Assembly: GCF_016907435.1 (NCBI RefSeq)
Contig: NZ_JAFBBZ010000001.1
Location: forward strand, 930,001-994,000
Direction of reading: 5' to 3'
Origin: Nocardioides salarius
GTDB lineage: Bacteria > Actinomycetota > Actinomycetes > Propionibacteriales > Nocardioidaceae
DNA: 64,000 nucleotides
The notes beneath the pieces are model-generated. The model saw only the letters and a list, made by a program, of their open reading frames with translations, had not been told where the DNA came from and ran no database searches. This document shows, piece after piece, positions 31,919-41,098 of this stretch. Position numbers and translations under genes: made by a program. The stretch's first letter is position 1. Each line of letters begins with the position of its first letter.

Positions 31919-32649
31919 TCGACACCCGCGACCAGGAGCTCGGCGATCTCCTCGACCGAGCCGCCGTTGACGACCTCACCGTCGAGCAGCACCGTCGGGG
32001 TGCCCTGCACGCCGGCGTCCTGGGCGGCCTGCGTCGCCTCGTCGACCCAGTCGCTGCGGGCCCCGGACTCGATGCCCTCGGCCACCGCGTCCTCCTGGGC
32101 GCCGGCCTCGACGGCCAGCTCGACGAGGTCCTCGTCGGACGGGAAGGGACCGCTCTCGGACGGCTGGTTCTCGAAGAGGAGGTCGTGGAAGGCCTTGGCG
32201 ACCTCGGGGCCGGACTCCTCGAGCACGACGGCGAAGGCGTTGGTGGCCCGGCCCGAGTAGTCGCTGATGCGCGAGAGCAGCTCGAAGGGCCGGTACTCCA
32301 CGGTCACCTTGCCCTCCTCGGCGAGCCGGGCGAGGTCCGCGCGGGAGGCCTCCTCGAGCTCGCCGCAGAAGGGGCAGAGGAAGTCCTCGTAGATGACGAT
32401 GTCGTGCGGGGCGTCGGCCTCGCCGATGGTGACGCCGTAGTCGCCCTGCCCTGCCGACGGGGCGGCCACGTCGGCGCTGGTGTCGCGGTCGCGCTGGACG
32501 AGGAAGCCGACCCCGATGACCAGCACCATCGCCAGCACCACCCCGCCGACCGACAACAGCTTGCGGCGCCGCTCGGCGCGCTCCTGCTCGGCGCGTGCCT
32601 GCTGGGCCCGCGCGGTGCGCTCGGCCGCCCTGGACTTGCTGCTGCTCAT
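31915..32649 (-). CDS. Membrane-anchored DsbA-like thioredoxin-fold protein
   Basis: A 244-residue protein: a basic N-terminus (about 1-30), one transmembrane helix (32-51, LSVGGVVLAMVLVIGVGFLV) and a DsbA-type thioredoxin fold outside the membrane with the active site CPFC (C92-C95) and cis-Pro region VQGTPTVLLDGE. It forms or isomerises disulfides in exported proteins. Start ATG 32649 overlaps the MauE gene by 4 bp, and the end overlaps the adenosine deaminase start, so the three genes form one operon. Confidence 0.93.
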   Translation of the reverse strand: MSSSKSRAAERTARAQQARAEQERAERRRKLLSVGGVVLAMVLVIGVGFLVQRDRDTSADVAAPSAGQGDYGVTIGEADAPHDIVIYEDFLCPFCGELEEASRADLARLAEEGKVTVEYRPFELLSRISDYSGRATNAFAVVLEESGPEVAKAFHDLLFENQPSESGPFPSDEDLVELAVEAGAQEDAVAEGIESGARSDWVDEATQAAQDAGVQGTPTVLLDGEVVNGGSVEEIAELLVAGVE

Positions 32650-33197
32650 CGTTCTCCCTCGTGGCTCGGGTGGCCGTCGTGGATGGTGTCGTGGTGGTCG
32701 TGAATGGTGTCGATGTCGTGGGGGCTCGCCGGTCGCGGGGCGAGGAAGAAGTTGTCGAGCGCCCAGCGGGTGCGCGGCAGCGCGACCAGGTAGACCGAGG
32801 CCGCCAGCAGGGCGGTGTCGCGCGCGATCTCCCAGGGGTACTTCGACGCCGCGTCGGGGTCGCTGCCACCGCCTCCGAAGCAGCCGCAGTCGATGGTCAT
32901 GCCGCGCGCCCAGACCGAGGCGATGGCGACGATGAAGGCGACGAACAGCACGGCGGAGACGACCGAGGCGCCCCGCGTGAGCAGGCCCAGCACCAGCGCC
33001 AGCCCGATCACCACCTCGAGGACGGGCAGCAGCTGGCCCACCGTGGGCAAGACCGCCTCGGGCAGCAGGTCGTAGGCCCGCACCGCGGCCACGGACGCAC
33101 CCGGGTCGGGCAGCTTCACCGCACCGGCGGCGATCCAGACACCCCCGGTCGCCAGGCGCGCCAGCAGCCCGATCCACTCCTTGACCGCGTCGCTCAC
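32646..33197 (-). CDS. MauE/DoxX-type redox-associated membrane protein
   Basis: A 183-residue protein with four transmembrane helices and a MauE-like CxC pair in MTIDCGCFGGGG after helix 3. MauE-type proteins work with DsbA/DsbD-like proteins in disulfide relay. The C-terminal tail is His rich (HDIDTIHDHHDTIHDGHPSH), possibly metal binding. GTG start at 33197. It is the first gene of the operon with DsbA and adenosine deaminase. Confidence 0.85.
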   Translation of the reverse strand: MSDAVKEWIGLLARLATGGVWIAAGAVKLPDPGASVAAVRAYDLLPEAVLPTVGQLLPVLEVVIGLALVLGLLTRGASVVSAVLFVAFIVAIASVWARGMTIDCGCFGGGGSDPDAASKYPWEIARDTALLAASVYLVALPRTRWALDNFFLAPRPASPHDIDTIHDHHDTIHDGHPSHEGER

Positions 33198-33280
33198 ACC
33201 ACGACCCTAGGAGAACCGGCTGAGCAGCCGCTGAGAGAGGGCCCCGGTCCCGGACGCACCCGCGCGTAGGGTGTGGGCCC

Positions 33281-33901
33281 ATGAGTGACCGACTGGTGTG
33301 GATCGACTGCGAGATGACCGGCCTGGACCTGGGCGCCGACGCCCTGATCGAGGTCGCCGCGCTGGTCACCGACTTCGACCTCAACGTGCTCGGCGAGGGG
33401 GTGGACATCATCATCAAGCCGCCGGCCGAGGCGATGGAGCAGATGATCCCCTTCGTCCGCGAGATGCACGAGAAGTCCGGCCTGCTCGTCGAGCTCGAGC
33501 AGGGCGTGAGCCTGGCCGAGGCCGAGGAGCGGGTCCTGGCCCACATCAAGGAGCACTGCCCCGACGGCAGCCGCCCGCCGCTGGCGGGCAACACCGTCGC
33601 GACCGACCGGGCGTTCCTGGCCCGTGACATGGCCACGCTGGAGTCGTTCCTGCACTACCGGATCGTCGACGTCTCCTCGATCAAGGAGCTGTCGCGGCGC
33701 TGGTACCCGCGGGCCTACTACGCCGCTCCGGAGAAGCGCGGGAACCACCGGGCCCTGGCCGACATCCAGGAGAGCATCGAGGAGCTGCGCTACTACCGCG
33801 AGGCCGTCTTCGTCGCGCCCCCCGGCCCCGACAGCGCCACCGCCAAGGAGGTCGCCGCGCGCCACGGCGGCTCGATCACCGGTCTCGCCGAGCCCTCCTG
33901 A
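33281..33901 (+). CDS. orn: Oligoribonuclease
   Basis: A 206-residue DEDDh 3'-5' exoribonuclease that removes 2-5-nt RNA fragments and linear cyclic-di-nucleotide products. Visible ExoI motif [10 protein letters not shown] has D9 and E11; [13 protein letters not shown] carries the second-site Asp; [11 protein letters not shown] carries the catalytic His and last Asp. Full family length. It is divergent from the MauE operon and precedes tRNA-His. Confidence 0.96.
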   Translation: MSDRLVWIDCEMTGLDLGADALIEVAALVTDFDLNVLGEGVDIIIKPPAEAMEQMIPFVREMHEKSGLLVELEQGVSLAEAEERVLAHIKEHCPDGSRPPLAGNTVATDRAFLARDMATLESFLHYRIVDVSSIKELSRRWYPRAYYAAPEKRGNHRALADIQESIEELRYYREAVFVAPPGPDSATAKEVAARHGGSITGLAEPS

Positions 33902-33990
33902 GGCACCGCGGCCCGCCGGGCGAGCCCGATTCTGCACCGCCGGGCCGTGTGCCCTAGACTCTGCGTCGTTCCGGCCACGGCCGGATCGTG

Positions 33991-34066
33991 GTGGGCGTAG
34001 CTCAGCTGGTAGAGCACCGCGTTGTGGTCGCGGGGGTCGCGGGTTCAAGCCCCGTCGTTCACCCCA
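33991..34066 (+). tRNA. tRNA-His(GTG)
   Basis: Cloverleaf with acceptor GTGGGCG / CGTTCAC, anticodon loop TTGTGGT with anticodon GTG at 34024-34026, T-arm GCGGG-TTCAAGC-CCCGT. Discriminator C at 34063 and an encoded CCA at 34064-34066. The base before the acceptor (33990) is G, as required for tRNA-His. Confidence 0.95.
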
Positions 34067-34070
34067 CTGC

Positions 34071-34115
34071 CGTCGGGCCCCTGGTCTCGCACTCGTGCGA
34101 GCCAGGGGCCCGACG
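34071..34115 (+). terminator. Terminator after tRNA-His
   Basis: Perfect 14-bp stem CGTCGGGCCCCTGG (34071-34084) and CCAGGGGCCCGACG (34102-34115), starting 5 bp after the tRNA. Confidence 0.85.
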
Positions 34116-34166
34116 CACGTCCCGGCCCGGGCACTCCCGCGGGACGGATCGCCCTAGGCTGGGGTC

Positions 34167-34646
34167 GTGGTCGACCGGTCCCCTGCCGCCCTCGTGCGCG
34201 CCGAGCACGACGACCCCCGGGTCGTCGCGGCGGTGCGTCGCTACGTCGCCGAGCTCGACGAGCGCTTCCCGGGCGGCTTCGCGGTCACCGCGTCCGACCT
34301 CGTCGACCCCGGCGGTCACTACCTGCTCGCGGTGCTCGACGACCGCGTGGTGGGGGTGGGCGGCGTGCGGGCGCTGCCGGGGACCGACGGTGTGCCCACC
34401 GCGGAGGTCAAGCGGATGTGGGTCGACGCCACCGCCCGCGGCGCCGGCCTGGGCCGGCTGCTGCTGGGCGGGCTCGAGCAGCTCGCCCTCGACCTGGGTC
34501 ACCGCCGGGTGCTGCTCGACACGAACCTGGCTCTGGGCGAGGCCGTCGCGCTCTACGAGCGCTCGGGCTACGAGCGTGTGGAGCGCTACAACGACAACCC
34601 CTACGCCCAGGCCTTCTTCGCCAAGGACCTGGGCGGCACCGCCTGA
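34167..34646 (+). CDS. GNAT-family N-acetyltransferase
   Basis: A 159-residue protein with the GNAT acetyl-CoA-binding motif A, VKRMWVDATARGAGLGRLLL then GGLEQLALDLGH, and motif B ALYERSGYERVERYND. GTG start at 34167. The acceptor substrate is unknown. It converges on the pirin gene with about 36 bp between stops. Confidence 0.88.
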   Translation: MVDRSPAALVRAEHDDPRVVAAVRRYVAELDERFPGGFAVTASDLVDPGGHYLLAVLDDRVVGVGGVRALPGTDGVPTAEVKRMWVDATARGAGLGRLLLGGLEQLALDLGHRRVLLDTNLALGEAVALYERSGYERVERYNDNPYAQAFFAKDLGGTA

Positions 34647-34682
34647 CCGGCCCCGCCCGGGCCGGGCCGGTCAGGGCGATCG

Positions 34683-35630
34683 TCAGGCCGGGACGTGGCC
34701 GAAGCGACCGCTCTGGAAGTCCTGGTAGGCCTCCATCACCTCGGCGCGGGTGTTCATCACGAACGGACCGGCCCACGCGAGCGCCTCGCGGATCGGCCGG
34801 CCGCCCAGGACGACCACGTCGAGGGCCGGCGTACGGCTGTCCTGGCGGGCGTCGGCGCTGACGCTGAGGTAGTCGCCGGCACCGAGCACGGCGGTCTGGC
34901 CGGTGCGCACCGGACGCCCCTCGACCCCGACCGACCCCTGGCCGCTGAGCACGTAGACCAGCGCGTTGTGCTCGACGTCCCACGGCAGGTCGAGACGGGC
35001 CCCCGGCTCGACGGTGGCGTGCACCAGGCTCATCGGCGTGTACGTCGCACCCGGGCCGGCGTGCCCGTCCACGGTGCCGGCGATGACGCGGACCAGCGCC
35101 CCCGCGTCGGGCGTCGTCAGCAGCCGGACCTCGCCGGAGCGGATGTCCTGGTAGCGCGGGTCGCTCATCTTGGCGCTGCGCGGCAGGTTCACCCACAGCT
35201 GGATGCCGTGGAAGAGCCCGCCGGACTGCACCAGCCACTCGGACGGCGTCTCGATGTGCAGCAGCCCGGAGCCGGCGGTCATCCACTGGGTGTCGCCGTT
35301 GGTGATCGACCCGCCGCCCCCGTGGGAGTCGCGGTGGTCGAAGACGCCGTCGATCATGTAGGTCACGGTCTCGAAGCCGCGGTGGGGGTGCCAGGCGGTG
35401 CCGCGCGGCTCGCCCGGCGCGTACTCCACCTCGCCCATCTGGTCCATCATGATGAACGGGTCGAGGAGCGCGAGGTCGATGCCGGCGAAGGCCCGGCGCA
35501 CCGGGAACCCCTCCCCCTCGTGGCCCTGGGGCGCGGTGCTGACCTGCAGCACCGGGCGGGGCTGGTCGCCGAGGCCGGGCGAGCCCAGCCGGGCCAGGGT
35601 GGTGAGGTCGTCGACGGTGATCGCGGGCAT
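34683..35630 (-). CDS. Pirin family protein
   Basis: A 315-residue bicupin. The N-terminal cupin shows the pirin iron-binding motif HPHRGFETVTYMIDG plus HRDSHG (three His and a Glu), and ITNGDTQWMTAGSGLLHIET follows. The C-terminal cupin is degenerate in metal ligands. Pirins oxidise flavonoids (quercetinase) or act as transcription co-factors. Start ATG 35630. The long open frame that extends much further upstream on this strand is a GC artefact. Confidence 0.93.
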   Translation of the reverse strand: MPAITVDDLTTLARLGSPGLGDQPRPVLQVSTAPQGHEGEGFPVRRAFAGIDLALLDPFIMMDQMGEVEYAPGEPRGTAWHPHRGFETVTYMIDGVFDHRDSHGGGGSITNGDTQWMTAGSGLLHIETPSEWLVQSGGLFHGIQLWVNLPRSAKMSDPRYQDIRSGEVRLLTTPDAGALVRVIAGTVDGHAGPGATYTPMSLVHATVEPGARLDLPWDVEHNALVYVLSGQGSVGVEGRPVRTGQTAVLGAGDYLSVSADARQDSRTPALDVVVLGGRPIREALAWAGPFVMNTRAEVMEAYQDFQSGRFGHVPA

Positions 35631-35701
35631 GGGGCCCACCTCGCTTCGTTGCTGGGACGGGGACTCCCGGTCAACGGTAGTTGAATGTTGGATATACCGA
35701 G

Positions 35702-37780
35702 TCAGGCCATCGCCGGCAGCTCCAGCACGAAGGTGGTGCCGGCGCCCGGCTCCGACTCGGCGCGCAGCGTGCCGCCGTGCTGGGTCACCACGGAGTGCGC
35801 GATCGAGAGGCCCAGGCCGCTGCCCGGGATCGCCTGCGCCTGGGCCAGCGAGGAGCGGAAGAAGCGGGTGAAGAGCCGTTCCTGCTCGGCGCGCGGGATC
35901 CCGATGCCGGTGTCGACGACGGTGATCGTGCTGCCCTGCTCGTTCCGGCGCAGGACCACCTCGACCCTCCCGCCGCGCGGGGTGAACTTCACGGCGTTGC
36001 CGACCAGGTTGATCACCACCCGCTCGAGCATGTCGCGGTCGCCGAGGAAGGGCACCGGCACGCCGGGCACCTCGACGGCGATCGGCACGCCGGCTCGCTC
36101 GCCGCCGGGCGAGACCACCCCGCACCCCGCCCGCACGACGTCGCCCAGGTCGAGCACCTTGCGCTCGAGACCCAGGCCCGACTCCTGGACCCGCGAGAGG
36201 GTGAGCAGGTCGTCGATGAGCGTGAGCAGCCGCTCGCTGTTGGCCGCCACCTTGGCCACCGCTGAGCGCTGCTGCTCGGAGAGGTCGCCGAAGGAGCCGT
36301 CGCCGAGGAGCTCCAGGTAGCCCTGGATGCTGGTGATCGGGGTGCGCAGCTCGTGGCTGACGCTGGAGACGAACGCGTCCTTGACGGCGTCGACCTCCTG
36401 CATGCGCGCCAGCGCCTCGCGCAGCGCGTCCTCGGCGGCCACCCGGTCGGTGACGTCCTCGCTGGTGCTGACGTAGCCCAGCACCCGGCCCGCCTCGTCG
36501 GTGATGCGCCCCAGCGTCATCGAGTGCATCCGCTCGGTGCCGTCCTTGCGCACGAAGCCCATGTCGGCCCCGGCCATGTCGGGCTCGAGCATCCGCGCCG
36601 ACACGCTGGCGAAGTCGTCGGCGACGCCCAGCTCGCGCGCCTTGGCGCTGACCTGCCCGGTGCTGTGCAGGACCCGCGTCGGCAGCCCGGTGACCTCCTC
36701 GGCCGCCCAGCCCAGCAGCCGCTCGGCGCCCGGGTTGAAGAGGGTGATGCGACCCTCGCGGTCGGCGCCGACGATGGCCATCCCGGTGGCGCTCTGCACG
36801 ATCCGGCCGAGGGTGTCGCGCTCGGCGGCTGCGGCTCGAGCCGCCTCGACGCTCTCGCCCACGCGCAGCAGCAGCGGCACCACGATCAACGCGCAGGTCG
36901 CGGCGTACGCCGCCAGCAGCACGGCGCGGGCGTCGCGCGGCAGGTCGAGCAGCACCAGCACGTCGGCGAAGGGGCCGCGGCCGGCGGTCGTCATCACCAC
37001 CGCCAGGGCCAGCACCACGACCAGCTGGGCCAGCGCCTCGCGCGGGCTGACCCGCAGGGCGCTCCAGGCCAGCAGCGGGATCAGCAGGAAGGCCACCGGG
37101 GGGAAGAGCGTGGGGGCCAGCACCGCCGGCGCGAGGAGGAGCACCAGCCCCCACTGCAGCACCCGCTCGGGCCGGTGGGCGATGGGACCGTGGCCGGGCA
37201 GCCGGGCCCACAGGGGCGTGAACACGAGCTGGGAGGCCAGGTGCGAGGCGCCCAGCGCCAGGCCGACGAAGCCCGGCTCGCCGAAGCCGGTCGCGGCGGA
37301 GGTCAGCGCTCCGCCGGCCAGGCCGAAGAGGCCACCGAGCAGGCCGGCGCCGAGGTAGCGGCGCAGGTCGGCGTCGGAGACCAGTCGCCACGGTCCCTCC
37401 CCGCCTGCCAGCAGGAGGCGGGAGACCACCCAGGTCTCCAGCACGATCGTCGCCGTGTAGCCCACCACGACCTCGGCCGGGCGCTGCGCGAGCGAGAGGG
37501 TGAGCAGCGCGACGAGCAGCACCGCCCCCAGCAGGACGGGCGCGTGCCGGCGCGGGGCGAGGACCAGCACCCCCGTCGCCGCACCGACGGGCCAGATGCC
37601 GATCACGTGCGAGTCGTCGGGAGCCGCCCGCACGGCAGCCAGCCCGAGCAGCGCGACCAGGCCCAGCAGGAACGCCACACGGAGCTGCCAACGCCCAGCC
37701 CGGCCGGTGGTGCTCGTCGAGCTCGTCGGCACGACGCTCCTTCCCAGGACGGCGACGGCTCCCCCGTCGCGCTGGGTCAT
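35702..37780 (-). CDS. Membrane sensor histidine kinase (MASE1-like, PAS, HisKA, HATPase)
   Basis: About 692 residues. An N-terminal MASE1-like block of about eight transmembrane helices (residues about 35-300) is followed by a PAS domain (RIVQSATGMAIVGADREGRI, TLFNPGAERLLGWAAEEVTG), a HisKA domain with H-box FVSSVSHELRTPITSIQG, and a HATPase with N box INLVGNAVKFTPRGG, D box VVDTGIGIP and G box GSGLGLSIAHSVV. A second ATG nine codons upstream at 37807 is possible. Receiver partner not in the neighbourhood. Confidence 0.9.
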   Translation of the reverse strand: MTQRDGGAVAVLGRSVVPTSSTSTTGRAGRWQLRVAFLLGLVALLGLAAVRAAPDDSHVIGIWPVGAATGVLVLAPRRHAPVLLGAVLLVALLTLSLAQRPAEVVVGYTATIVLETWVVSRLLLAGGEGPWRLVSDADLRRYLGAGLLGGLFGLAGGALTSAATGFGEPGFVGLALGASHLASQLVFTPLWARLPGHGPIAHRPERVLQWGLVLLLAPAVLAPTLFPPVAFLLIPLLAWSALRVSPREALAQLVVVLALAVVMTTAGRGPFADVLVLLDLPRDARAVLLAAYAATCALIVVPLLLRVGESVEAARAAAAERDTLGRIVQSATGMAIVGADREGRITLFNPGAERLLGWAAEEVTGLPTRVLHSTGQVSAKARELGVADDFASVSARMLEPDMAGADMGFVRKDGTERMHSMTLGRITDEAGRVLGYVSTSEDVTDRVAAEDALREALARMQEVDAVKDAFVSSVSHELRTPITSIQGYLELLGDGSFGDLSEQQRSAVAKVAANSERLLTLIDDLLTLSRVQESGLGLERKVLDLGDVVRAGCGVVSPGGERAGVPIAVEVPGVPVPFLGDRDMLERVVINLVGNAVKFTPRGGRVEVVLRRNEQGSTITVVDTGIGIPRAEQERLFTRFFRSSLAQAQAIPGSGLGLSIAHSVVTQHGGTLRAESEPGAGTTFVLELPAMA

Positions 37781-37856
37781 CGTGGCACCCGCGTCGTGGC
37801 GGCCCACCCACGACGCCGAGGATTTGTCCTGGTCGGCGCTCGACTACGTTGTCCCG

Positions 37857-39440
37857 ATGAGCCCGGCCTCCCCCTCGCGCACCCACTACGACGTCGCCGT
37901 GGTCGGCGGTGGCCACAACGGCCTGACCGCTGCCGCCTACCTGGCCCGCGCCGGCCTCTCGGTGCTCGTGCTCGAGCGTCTCGACCACACCGGCGGCGCC
38001 GCGGTGTCGGCACCCGCCTTCAGCGGCCACGACGTGCGGCTCTCGCGCTACTCCTACCTGGTCTCGGTGATGCCCGACGAGCTGGTGCGCGACCTCGACC
38101 TCGACGTGCGGCTCACCTCGCGCCGCACCGCGTCGTACACGCCGACCCTGCGTGGCGGCACGCCCGGCGGCCTGATGGTGCAGCGGCCGGAGGGCGAGGA
38201 GACCGCGCGCTCGTTCCGCGAGCTCACCGGCGGCGACGACGAGTACGCCGCGTGGTGCGACTTCTACGCCGGGGTCGGTCGGCTCGCCGAGGTGCTCGCC
38301 CCGACGCTGCTCGCTCCCCTGCCGCACGAGCGTGAGCTGCGCGAGCAGGTCGACCCGGCGGTCTGGCGTGACGTCGTGGAGCGTCCGCTGGCCGAGGCCA
38401 TCGAGCGCCGCTTCGCCGACGACACCGTGCGCGGGGTGGTCGGCACCGACGCGCTCATCGGCACCTTCGCGTCGCTGCACGACCCCTCGCTGGTGCAGAA
38501 CCGGTGCTTCCTCTACCACCTGATCGGCAACGGCACCGGCGAGTGGCGGGTGCCGGTCGGGGGCATGGGCGCGGTGACCGACGCGCTGGCGCGGGCGGCC
38601 GTGGGGGCCGGGGCCGAGGTGCTCACCTCGGCCGGGGTCTCCGCCATCCGTCCCAGTGACGGGTCGCCCACCGAGGTCGACGTGCACACCGGCGAGGGCC
38701 CGCGCACCGTCACGGCCACCACGGTGCTGGCCAACGTGGCGCCCTGGGTGCTGCGCATCCTGCTCGGCGAACCCGAGGACGCCGCCTCCAAGCCGGTGGG
38801 CGCGCAGCTGAAGATCAACCTGCTCCTCGACCGGCTGCCGCGGCTGCGCTCGGGGGTCGACCCCGAGGTGGCGTTCGCCGGCACGCTGCACGTGGCCGAG
38901 GACTACACCCAGATCGAGCGCGCCTACGCCGACGCCGCCGCCGGGCGGGTGCCCACCCAGATGCCGGGCGAGGTGTACTGCCACTCGCTGAGCGACCCCT
39001 CGATCCTGGGCTCGGCCGCCCCGGGCACGCACACGATGACCTACTTCGGGTTGCACACGCCCGCCACGCTCTTCGAGCACGACGGCGCGGCCGCGAAGGC
39101 GCTGGCGGTCGAACGGGCCCTGGCCGCTCTCGACGAGCACCTGGTCGAGCCGATCGCGTCGGTCGTGGCGCGTGACGCCGAGGGGAACCCGTGCATCGAG
39201 GCGAAGATCCCCCAGGACATCGAGGCCGACCTCGCCATGCCGGGCGGGCACATCTTCCACGGCGACCTCGACTGGCCGTGGGCGCCCTCCCGCGCCCGGC
39301 TCGACACCCCCGCCCAGCGGTGGGGCGTGGCGACCGGCGTCGACCAGGTCCTGCTCTGCGGATCGGGAAGCCGCCGCGGCGGCGCGGTCTCCGGGCTCGG
39401 CGGCCACCACGCCGCCCACGCCGTGCTCGAGGCCCGTTGA
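37857..39440 (+). CDS. FAD-dependent oxidoreductase, phytoene desaturase-like
   Basis: A 527-residue flavoprotein. The N-terminal Rossmann fold has DVAVVGGGHNGLTAAAYLAR (FAD binding) and a GG doublet at HTGGAAVS. The C-terminal part ends with LLCGSGSRRGGAVSGLGGHH, the FAD-contacting motif of the phytoene-desaturase/PYROXD2-type family. It probably oxidises or isomerises a hydrophobic substrate. ATG start 37857, divergent from the kinase. It is paralogous to the enzyme at 41099. Confidence 0.87.
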   Translation: MSPASPSRTHYDVAVVGGGHNGLTAAAYLARAGLSVLVLERLDHTGGAAVSAPAFSGHDVRLSRYSYLVSVMPDELVRDLDLDVRLTSRRTASYTPTLRGGTPGGLMVQRPEGEETARSFRELTGGDDEYAAWCDFYAGVGRLAEVLAPTLLAPLPHERELREQVDPAVWRDVVERPLAEAIERRFADDTVRGVVGTDALIGTFASLHDPSLVQNRCFLYHLIGNGTGEWRVPVGGMGAVTDALARAAVGAGAEVLTSAGVSAIRPSDGSPTEVDVHTGEGPRTVTATTVLANVAPWVLRILLGEPEDAASKPVGAQLKINLLLDRLPRLRSGVDPEVAFAGTLHVAEDYTQIERAYADAAAGRVPTQMPGEVYCHSLSDPSILGSAAPGTHTMTYFGLHTPATLFEHDGAAAKALAVERALAALDEHLVEPIASVVARDAEGNPCIEAKIPQDIEADLAMPGGHIFHGDLDWPWAPSRARLDTPAQRWGVATGVDQVLLCGSGSRRGGAVSGLGGHHAAHAVLEAR

Positions 39441-39506
39441 GCCGCAGGAGCCCCCTCGATTTCGACTCCGCGCCCGCCGCTGGTAACGTTCACGTCGCTT
39501 CACCAC

Positions 39507-39579
<73 letters not shown>

Positions 39580-39593
39580 CAGATCACCACGCA

Positions 39594-39628
39594 CGAGGCC
39601 CTCCACGCAGAGATGCGGGAGGGCCTCG
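39594..39628 (+). terminator. Terminator after tRNA-Lys
   Basis: Perfect 11-bp stem CGAGGCCCTCC (39594-39604) / GGAGGGCCTCG (39618-39628), 14 bp after the tRNA. Confidence 0.8.
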
Positions 39629-39792
39629 ATTGCGTTGCGGGGCTCTCTCCTCGCCGGGTCGAGCCGGTCTGGACCGGTCCCGGTCCGCACGGCTCGGCTT
39701 CACCGTCCTCCCGCTGCCCGCGGCCCCGACGTCGTAGCCTCGACGCGGGTCGCCTCGTGAGGGACGAGACGGCACCGGGGCTGGGAGGACCC

Positions 39793-41007
39793 ATGGCGCA
39801 CCAGCGCGGCACCAGCGACGTCCCGGTCGGCCCGGCCGGCCTGGCCGACCAGGCCCACCAGGCCGACCAGGCCACGGCCGAGCGCGCGCTGACCGCGCTG
39901 CAGACCGTCACCGACGCCGACATCTCCGACCTGCTGGCCCTGGCCGCGGACCTCACCGGGGTCGAGGTCGCCGCACTGGCGGTCGCCGACGCCGACGCCT
40001 TCCACTACCCCGTCACCGTCGGCACCGATCCCTTCACCACGCCGTACGCCGAGGCCCTGTGCCGGCGCGCGCAGGGCGTGCCCGGTCTGTTCGAGGTGCC
40101 CGACACGGCACTCGACCCGCACCTGCGCGACTCGCCCCTGGTCACGGGCGAGGTGGCCGCGGTGCGCTTCTACGCCTCGGCACCGCTGACCACGGCGGCC
40201 GGGCAGGAGGTCGGCCGCTTCTGCCTCTTCAGCACCAGCCCGCGGCGGCTCGACGACGAGCAGCGCCGGGTGCTGGCGACGCTCGCGGTCGCCGCGAACC
40301 GGATCCTCGAGCTGCGGCTGCGCCGCCTGGCCCCGACCCAGCCCCCGACCGCTGACGTCGTGGCGGTCGCCGCCCAGATCAGCCACGACCTGCAGTCCCC
40401 GCTGGCCACCCTCACCATGAGCCTGGGGATGCTGGAGGGCGGCGGCCTCGACACCGTGACGCAGTCGTCGGTGCTGGCGATGGCCGCACGCTCGGTGGAA
40501 CGGATGCGGGGCATGGTCGAGGCCACGCTGCGCCTGCACGACCTGGCCCACGAGCCACCGCGCCACGAGGTGGTCGACCTGCGCCCGCTGGTCGAGCAGC
40601 TGGTCTCCGACGAGGCCGACCAGTGGCAGCGCTGCGGCGGCAGCGTCGACGTCGGCGCGCTGCCCGCGGCCCTCGGCGACCCCGCCCAGGTGACGCTGGT
40701 GCTGCAGAACCTGCTCCAGAACGCCCGCAAGTTCGCCCGCCCCGGACACCCGCCGCAGGTGACGGTGCGCGCGACCCGCGAGGGCGACCTGGTGCGCGTC
40801 ACCGTGCGGGACGACGGCGTGGGCATCGCACCGGAGCGGCACGCACGGGTCTTCGACCTCTTCGCCCGCGCCGGCGACGCGCAGGGCCACGGGATCGGCC
40901 TGGCCACGGTCGCCCGCATCGTGCACGCCCACGGCGGCCGGTGCGGCGTCGAGGACCTCCCGCCCGGCGCGGGCGCCGGCCTGTGGTTCGAGCTGCCCGG
41001 GGCCTGA
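39793..41007 (+). CDS. GAF domain histidine kinase
   Basis: Start ATG 39793 is preceded by GGGAGGACCC. The 404-residue protein has a GAF domain (about 30-180) and a kinase core with H-box AAQISHDLQSPLATLTMSLG, N box LQNLLQNARKFARPG, D box VRDDGVGIAPE and G box GHGIGLATVARIVHAHGG. No transmembrane helix, so a cytoplasmic sensor. H-box sequence SHDLQSPL is of the HisKA_3-independent type. It is followed 91 bp later by an FAD oxidoreductase gene. Confidence 0.9.
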   Translation: MAHQRGTSDVPVGPAGLADQAHQADQATAERALTALQTVTDADISDLLALAADLTGVEVAALAVADADAFHYPVTVGTDPFTTPYAEALCRRAQGVPGLFEVPDTALDPHLRDSPLVTGEVAAVRFYASAPLTTAAGQEVGRFCLFSTSPRRLDDEQRRVLATLAVAANRILELRLRRLAPTQPPTADVVAVAAQISHDLQSPLATLTMSLGMLEGGGLDTVTQSSVLAMAARSVERMRGMVEATLRLHDLAHEPPRHEVVDLRPLVEQLVSDEADQWQRCGGSVDVGALPAALGDPAQVTLVLQNLLQNARKFARPGHPPQVTVRATREGDLVRVTVRDDGVGIAPERHARVFDLFARAGDAQGHGIGLATVARIVHAHGGRCGVEDLPPGAGAGLWFELPGA

Positions 41008-41098
41008 GGACCGGGATCGGCGCCCCGCGGTGCCCCTCGGCGCCCAGCCCGCGGTGCGGGTGGTGCGTGATGACAGGGCGGCTGGCACCGTGGGGGTC

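Noticed and set aside
34683..39506. Very long minus-strand open frame (about 1600 codons)
   Set aside because: Only its end (34683-35630) is the pirin gene; the rest is antisense to the kinase and oxidoreductase genes and has no coding character of its own.
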